Positions 58,190 to 64,000 of a DNA stretch of 64,000 nt are shown here, piece by piece; the first letter of the stretch is position 1; each line of letters starts with the position of its first letter. Source of the DNA: Medicago truncatula (Eukaryota; Streptophyta; Magnoliopsida; Fabales; Fabaceae); assembly GCF_003473485.1 (NCBI RefSeq), contig NC_053045.1, positions 63,241,994-63,305,993 on the forward strand. Direction: 5' to 3'. The translations under genes were made by a program, and so were the position numbers. The notes under the pieces were generated by a model that saw nothing but the letters and a program-made list of their open reading frames with translations, was not told the DNA's origin and made no database searches.

Positions 58190-59560
58190 TTTTGATTGCA
58201 ACAAATTGGAGTTGTAGGATGAAGATCAAACAATTTACATTTCAACCTCATCACGGAGTTGGAATCTGATCCGAACTTTATATGTTGGCTCCAATTTTAC
58301 AGACTATAGTGACTGCACTTATTTTACTGTAGCAAATCCATTTCCAAAATAAACAAGTATAGAGGGTATTTTTGTTTGGTGACCATATTATCGGTGCAAA
58401 GTATACACCTGCTTTGCAAATTACTAATCTCCTCCGAAAGGCCTGGATGTCCACCTTAAGTGAGGTCTCCCCTTCCAACCACCACGTCTCGAAAATGAGA
58501 TTTTGCTTAAAGGATCCGAGTCCAGTTCCACCAAAACGAATTTAATGTTGGTAGTCTAGTAGTCGTTAGACTTGACATGTTATTGGAATTGAGTATTTTT
58601 CTTTTTGGAATGGTTATTAGAATTGAGTTGACATTAGTAGTTATAGTTTCCGGTTTTCTAAATTTTCTCTTTTAATAACATGGTAGTTTGCTCTACATTT
58701 TGTCGTTTGAGTTATTGAATTAAAGGAGTTTTCTCTTCAATATTAGTAGGATAAACACTATTATTCAGCATATTATGCTTAGCATATACATCTCTCTGCA
58801 CATTGCATGGCGAAATCTAACCATAATCGATTTAACTCCTTTCATAGGTTATATGTAGAGGGAGTTACTGCTGCAACTAAGAATATTTTTTTGATAAAAA
58901 TACAATTAGGAATATTTTGAATTATTATTGGCACTAAGCAACATTATTGTCATTATTCGATATTGTTGATGTTACCTGATTGTTGTCGCTTTCATCTGTG
59001 TTGGCCCTGACTGTAATCCATCTTACCCAGTTACCCATGATGTCAGAATACTTGCTATTGGTGGGAAAACATACTATTTGAATTATTGACTGAGATATAA
59101 AATATATATATACTAATACAAATGTGCATGCTATTCATTACTTTGTCAAATATGAATGTCAATAGATTAGATATTGTAATACAATCTGCCATAAGTTTGG
59201 ACAGATGGACAGAGACTAGGCATCACTATCTGCATGTATTAATTTATGCCTGTTACACAGCTCTTGATATATTTACAAGTAAAATTTGTTGCTGCTTGAT
59301 CTCGTTTGTTGCTTGTTATAGATCAAGATCGATCCGAGCTTTCTAAGGTGCGAGTAAAATCTTACCTGATATAGTTGCACACTGTCTTCTGAAAACCAAA
59401 TTGGAGCAGGCACCTGAAAATTTAGAGTCGTTGGATGAAGATCGGACAATTTCCATTTAAACCTTACTACGGACTTGGAATCTGATCCGATCTTTATCTA
59501 TCACTTCAATTTTGACGACTATAGTGACTGCATAAAATCCATGTCCAAAAAAAACTAGTT
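58165..59560. repeat. duplicated 3' end of the AT-hook gene
   Basis: The last codons and trailer (AACCAGATTGGAGCAGGCAC at 58165; GGAATCTGATCCGA; GACTATAGTGACTGCA) recur at 59394-59560 (AACCAAATTGGAGCAGGCAC; GGAATCTGATCCGA; GACTATAGTGACTGCA). Further matches link 59120-59230 with 59640-59760 (CATAAGTT, GACTAGGCA). This is a partial tandem duplication with internal deletion. The second copy is a 3' fragment, not a gene. Confidence 0.75.
58375..58545. repeat. dispersed repeat, copy 1
   Basis: ACCATATTATCGGTGCAAAG, TGGATGTCCACC and AGGATCCGAGTCCAGTTCCA match a segment at 61985-62135 (ACCATATTGGTGCAAAG, TTAATGTCCATC, AGGATCCGAGTTTAATTCCA) in order and spacing. Class unknown. Confidence 0.55.
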
Positions 59561-60652
59561 TTGTAGTCAATTGAAATAACATGGCTTTATAAATGTATGC
59601 CGTATAATTATTACCTGAGACAGATAATATAATATTAATAAAATGCGCATACTGTTTTTTATTTTGTTAATTACAAATGTCAAGAGATGATAATACAATT
59701 TGCCATAAGTTCGGAAAGTGACTAGGCAACATTATCCCCTGTTTTAAATTAAGCCTGTTGCTATGATTTATGAAGAAAGTTTAGTTTGTTACGGATTGAT
59801 CTTGTTGCAATCAATAGAGCAAGACTGATTCGACCTATCTAAGGTGTGAGTCTGAAATTAGAATGGGAATAGACATTTTTTTTTAAAGGTATGGCATCAT
59901 TAAGTTGACTGGTATGCATCATTTTTTTTAAAAGGAATAGACTGCAATGACTGGTAAATTTAACGATTGAACTAGGATATAAATATGAAATGATATATTT
60001 AATTAATATTTACTTTTTTTTTAATTAATATTGATGCTCATAAGATAGTAACAGTTATCAAGTTTTAGTCAAATAAGTTTTTAAGACATAAGCTAGAAAC
60101 TAAAAAATGAATCTTGTTAAACAGACTCTATATATACTAGGAAAAATTGAATTAGTATTAGAGAATTTAAGACGAAAAGAATATATATATATATAATCAG
60201 TTTTTAATACAAGCTTACCTCTCAATCTTGCGTATTCTTCATGACCACTTTCACACTAATGAATGTACGTGGCAACTGAAAAAATAAAAATAAAAAACAT
60301 TGTCTACTCAAGATATGATTTATATGATATAAATATATATAAATATTTTTGGTCGTGATTCACGAATAGATGTAGAGTACTACACGAAACACCTTTGTTT
60401 TGGTCCTTTTTTTTTTCGATCATCAATCTAATCTGGTTTGGGTCTTAACTAAAACTACGTACCGAATCAATGGATTTTACAAACGAAAAATATCATACAC
60501 ATTACACGATCACCTAACCAACCAACCTCTCCATATATTATATATGAGAAAATAACAAATGCTCAATCGACCCCTCAGCTAGCTAGCACCATTTCAGTAC
60601 TGTGTAGTATGTTCTCATCAACTAAAGAACTACTTAACCTCTGACTCAGTAA

Positions 60653-61069
60653 TTAACAACATTCAGGAATAGTCTCTAACACCGGTTTCCAGTGATCATG
60701 CTTGTTTGCAATTTCATGGTCTCTGGCTTTTATTAACCGATAAAGAACTTGTTCTGCAGAACCTAATTCATTCGTCGTCTTCTTCTTCATCTGCTTCTGT
60801 GGTTCTTGATTATTACTACTATTTTGAATAGCTCCCAATAATTCAGCCAGCTCTGACTTTGAAATCTTTAATGTTACCTTCCCACTTGCATCTCCAGAAG
60901 CTCTAAGCCTTTCTAATAGATCATTCTCTTTCTGAGGATGATCAAGATGAGCTTCATCAAACACCTTACTTGATGATGAACGACATGCCTTTGGCTTAGA
61001 CGACTTCAAAGATCCCCAGTCTTCTCCACCAAACTCCATTGAAGGTGCTGCCCTGCAACAGTTTCCCAT
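60653..61069 (-). CDS. small MGNCC protein, DUF4228/PADRE-like
   Basis: A single minus-strand exon encodes 138 residues. MGNCC at the N-terminus is a consensus for N-myristoylation (Gly2) and palmitoylation (Cys4/Cys5), so membrane anchoring is likely. The middle segment KVTLKISKSELAELLGAI (about 64-81) and the C-terminal block SAEQVLYRLIKARD...HWKPVLETIPE match the pattern of plant DUF4228/PADRE proteins, which are linked to stress and pathogen responses; the biochemical role is unknown. The length is typical for the short members of this family. A TATAAATA box on the minus strand lies 131-138 bases upstream of the ATG. No lesion. Confidence 0.8.
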   Translation of the reverse strand: MGNCCRAAPSMEFGGEDWGSLKSSKPKACRSSSSKVFDEAHLDHPQKENDLLERLRASGDASGKVTLKISKSELAELLGAIQNSSNNQEPQKQMKKKTTNELGSAEQVLYRLIKARDHEIANKHDHWKPVLETIPECC

Positions 61070-61199
61070 TTTCTTGATTACACTGAAGAATTAATTAGTT
61101 TGAAAATACTTAGTGTACTCTCTTAGTCTTAGATGTTATGTAGTATTATTAGAATATATGATCAAAGTTTGAAGTGGTGGAGATTTAATTCGATATATG

Positions 61200-61207
61200 T
61201 ATTTATA
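61200..61207 (-). promoter_or_regulatory. TATA box of the DUF4228-like gene
   Basis: TATAAATA on the minus strand, preceded by TCTC, sits at a suitable distance for transcription to start near 61170 and give a leader of about 100 bases. Confidence 0.6.
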
Positions 61208-61448
61208 GAGATGAAGGGAAAATTTAAGATATGGTTAGCTTAGCCGTAAAGGGTGTGTGTGTGGGGTGACATTAATTTGTTGACCATATAGTACATTAGC
61301 TTAGCCGTGTAATAAATGTGTGAAATGAAGCAAGAGAGAGAGGGGTAACTACTGATTAGTACCACCTTTAGGACTGTCTAATACTACCAAGTGCTGCTAA
61401 GTCCTAGTCCCCACACTCATGTGAATATGAACGCCACACAATCATATT

Positions 61449-61697
61449 CTCTTTCCGTTTTAAAATGAATGTCATTTTAAATTTTCAATACAACTTTAAT
61501 TTTTCTCTTCTAACTCTACCCTAAAAAAATACTCTAACTTTTCTCTCCTACACAATTTTCCTTGCAACTTTAAGTTTGTCTTATTCTTATAAAGTAAGGT
61601 TATTTTAGTAAAATTGCTATGACATTTGACTACTTTATTTCATTCCTTAATCAATGTGCAATTGGCTAAAACGACATTCATTTTAAAACGGATGGAG
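61449..61697. mobile_element. Stowaway-like MITE
   Basis: The ends CTCTTTCCGTTTTAAAATGA and, as reverse complement, CTCCATCCGTTTTAAAATGA pair well, with TA on the right and TT on the left. It resembles the element in intron 1 of the ASPM-like gene. Confidence 0.7.
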
Positions 61698-61707
61698 TAT
61701 TAATTAA

Positions 61708-61885
61708 GGATCTTGCTAACCAGTACCCTCAAGGTAATGATTAAAGGAATCTACAAATAAATTTTTTGTTTTGAAAATATAAAATGTTACTTTTTGATAA
61801 AATAATGATTACACAACTTTTTCATAAAAACTTATTTATTTTAGATACTTAACCATTGCTCTGAGACACTAGTTAACATTTTTCA
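61708..61885. repeat. palindromic MITE, copy C
   Basis: The left arm TAACCAGTACCCTCAAGGTA and the right arm (reverse complement GTTAACTAGTGTCTCAGAGC) with ATGGTTAAG belong to the family of copies A and B. It lies eleven bases from the neighbouring Stowaway-like element. Confidence 0.6.
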
Positions 61886-61984
61886 TTAATTAATTAAAAG
61901 AATATTATAATGGGGGTACATGGCTTGTCCTTTGCCTTAGAATTATCACCTCTACAAATGTTAATTTCTTTCTTTCTTTCTTTA

Positions 61985-62135
61985 CAACCATATTGGTGCA
62001 AAGTTTTTATCGACGATGATTAATGTCCATCGAAAAACCTGACTTATCACTTTTGGTGAGGTGTTTATTCCAACTATGTTAGTTCGAAACAAAACCTTGT
62101 TTTGATAGGATCCGAGTTTAATTCCATCCAAACCA
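61985..62135. repeat. dispersed repeat, copy 2
   Basis: Related to 58375-58545 as described there. Between here and 63233 I see no gene or other repeat. Confidence 0.5.
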
Positions 62136-63233
62136 ACACAATATTTGTAAGTGTATTTTAGTTTTAATCACATTGGTGTTCTTTTTCTTGTTCTCTCTTG
62201 AATTACATGATATAGTATTAGTAGTTGATAAGGACGTTTTAAATCTTGTATATTGAAAAATTGTATCATGCAGTACGTCATTAGCTAATTAATTACAAGA
62301 TTAATTGTACACATGTTGATAGTAGAATCATATAAGAGCAAACCATATAAGAGTGGGATTTGGATTAATTTTCGCATTGGCCCCTGAGTATTGATTGAGA
62401 TTTGCCATGATTCCTAACGAGGACTCATTATCCAGCTCAACTAACATGGTATATATTAATCAATGATCGTTTGTATGAACATAAAAACAAAAAAATCTTT
62501 AGCAAGTTTTCTATAAGAATTACAAAATAATAATTGAGGTTCATCACATATCGTTTAATAATGTATGTAAATCAGACGCGATTTCCAAGAAAAAAGGACA
62601 AAGACGAACCACCTTTTTCTGTCATAAATTATGTTTCTGTCGGAGCAAAAGCAAATTAGCAAAGCAATGAAGAATGGAAAGTTAAGATAACGACAAACAA
62701 CTAAAGAAACATAGTTTCATTCTTTGAACGCTTTTTTGTTGTTTAAGAATTGATCCATGAAGATGTTTCCCACATGATGTGATTCTCTTTTCTCAAAGCA
62801 ACAAATTGTAGTTAAGTCCTTCCTTGTATAAAACGTGGATTAATATGAATATCTACGTGCTCATGAATGGAATTAAAGTATCTGGATAGTTTAATTCGCA
62901 GTACTGTATTGATTTCTTGTATGAACAATATTTTTTGATGAACACAATTCACGGCGGTTTGAAACAACTTCATGTTCCTCAAATATGTGATGATGCAATA
63001 AATCTTATTAAATTGAAACATATACTTCTTTCTTTGCCTCATTTTATAAAGGGATCAACAGTGTTTTTTTTTTAAAGGAATCAACAGTGTTTTCTATGTA
63101 CTCCTTCCATCTCTTGAACCAACTTGTGCGTCTTACCAACTATATTGCATTTTGTTATCCCACATAGTCGATCCCAAGCATCACAACCATGTAATATATA
63201 TTTTGGTTTCCTATGTATTAAAAGAAAAATAAA

Positions 63234-63515
63234 GGGTTAATTACGTAAATAGTCCCTAAATATTTAGAATTTTATTTTTAGTCCATACAAAATAAAATCA
63301 CACCTTTGAATTTCTTTAAAAAATTTCGTCAAAATTTTTAGTCCCTGTAAAATTTTCCTTCAACACTTTTAGTTCCTATAAAAATAATTTGTCAACATTT
63401 TTGCTCCCTAAAATGCTAAAAAAAATATCACAAGGACTTAAAAAATATTTTTTTATTTTATAGGGACTAAAAACAAAATTATAAATATCTAGAGGAACCA
63501 CTTACTTAATTAGTC
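63234..63515. mobile_element. Mutator-like MITE with AGTCCC motifs
   Basis: The left end GGGTTAATTACGTAAATAGT and the reverse complement of the right end (GACTAATTAAGTAAGTGGTT) pair, and TTTTTAGTCC motifs sit inside both arms. The flanks AAAAATAAA and AAAAATTTA are 9-bp candidates with two mismatches. It shares the AGTCCCTG motifs of the MITE at 7475-7798. Confidence 0.55.
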
Positions 63516-63734
63516 AAAAATTTAATAGCGTTCTACACTTGCGTCCTACATCCTGTTTTATTCAAAGCCTTTCTATTTCCTTTTTCTTTTGTGATATTGT
63601 CAACAATAATTTCTTTTATATATCTATAAATAGTTGTTCGAGTCTTTTAACAATTAAACTAATTCATTGTTGGTTCAAATATCGTGTTTTTTCGATCAAG
63701 TAGTTTTGTTGCTAAATTCATACATTTTAAATAT

Positions 63735-63805
63735 GAAGAAGTGAGAAATTTGAGGTACGAATCTCAGTTGCGGTGGTAGCTACCAACGGAGCTACATGTA
63801 TGAAA
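63735..63805 (-). mobile_element. possible SINE fragment
   Basis: Read on the minus strand, TAGCTCCGTTGGTAGCTACC resembles a pol III box A, and GATTCGTACCTC about 15 bases later resembles a box B. No tail or target duplication is clear. Confidence 0.35.
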
Positions 63806-64000
63806 CCAAATAATATTTTTTTTTTCTTCAAATAACAACTCGCTTAACTATTAATTGAAAGATTGAGTACTGCTACTCTCAAAATTTCAAATTTATCGTA
63901 GAAATTGTCTTTAAATAATGCATATATAGTTATAATATTTATATGCACAAAATCTACAACAATACCAAAGTCTTTGTTGATATAAATAAAATATTCACTT

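Overview
The window is nuclear DNA of a flowering plant. Multi-exon genes with GT-AG introns, an AT-rich background and many short transposon relics show this directly. The gene families (a group-1-like sucrose transporter, TOM1/THH1, a plant ASPM, RBP45) and the repeat styles suggest a papilionoid legume of the Medicago/clover/pea type; that placement is inference from memory and was not tested by a search.

Layout. At 1.1-7.9 kb lie two decayed tandem copies of a CULLIN1 N-terminal module. The downstream copy splices in frame into a SKP1-like segment, giving a cullin-SKP1 chimera that carries one nonsense codon and a 324-bp Mutator-type MITE. A complete five-exon sucrose transporter follows (11.2-14.0 kb), then about 5 kb of repeats with a solo LTR flanked by a perfect target-site duplication and a 1.15-kb inverted-repeat element. 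An 11-exon TOM1/TOM3-like membrane protein gene (18.9-24.4 kb) contains a GC-AG intron and introns loaded with repeats. A 22-exon ASPM-like gene (26.6-37.6 kb) encodes about 1,503 residues with calponin-homology domains, many IQ motifs and an ARM-like C-terminus; part of its IQ array arose by exon duplication.

From 38 to 45 kb is a transposon-rich stretch: a SINE-like relic, a LINE ORF1 remnant, a broken EPF-like peptide gene, a hAT-like element with a Mutator MITE nested inside it, a tiny SINE, and a 5'-truncated LINE with a 15-bp target duplication. A six-exon RBP45-type RNA-binding protein gene lies at 46.4-50.3 kb, a frameshifted SKP1-like gene at 53.6-54.1 kb, an AT-hook protein gene related to METABOLIC NETWORK MODULATOR 1 at 56.6-58.2 kb with an amplified internal repeat, and a minus-strand DUF4228/PADRE-type gene at 60.7-61.1 kb.

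The intact genes look like unrelated housekeeping or developmental genes that sit together by chance. The one functional theme is SCF ubiquitin ligase: two cullin N-terminal relics and two SKP1-like relics, one pair fused, all broken. The most unusual items are that chimera, the dated chain of events that broke it, and the amplified repeats in the ASPM and AT-hook genes.
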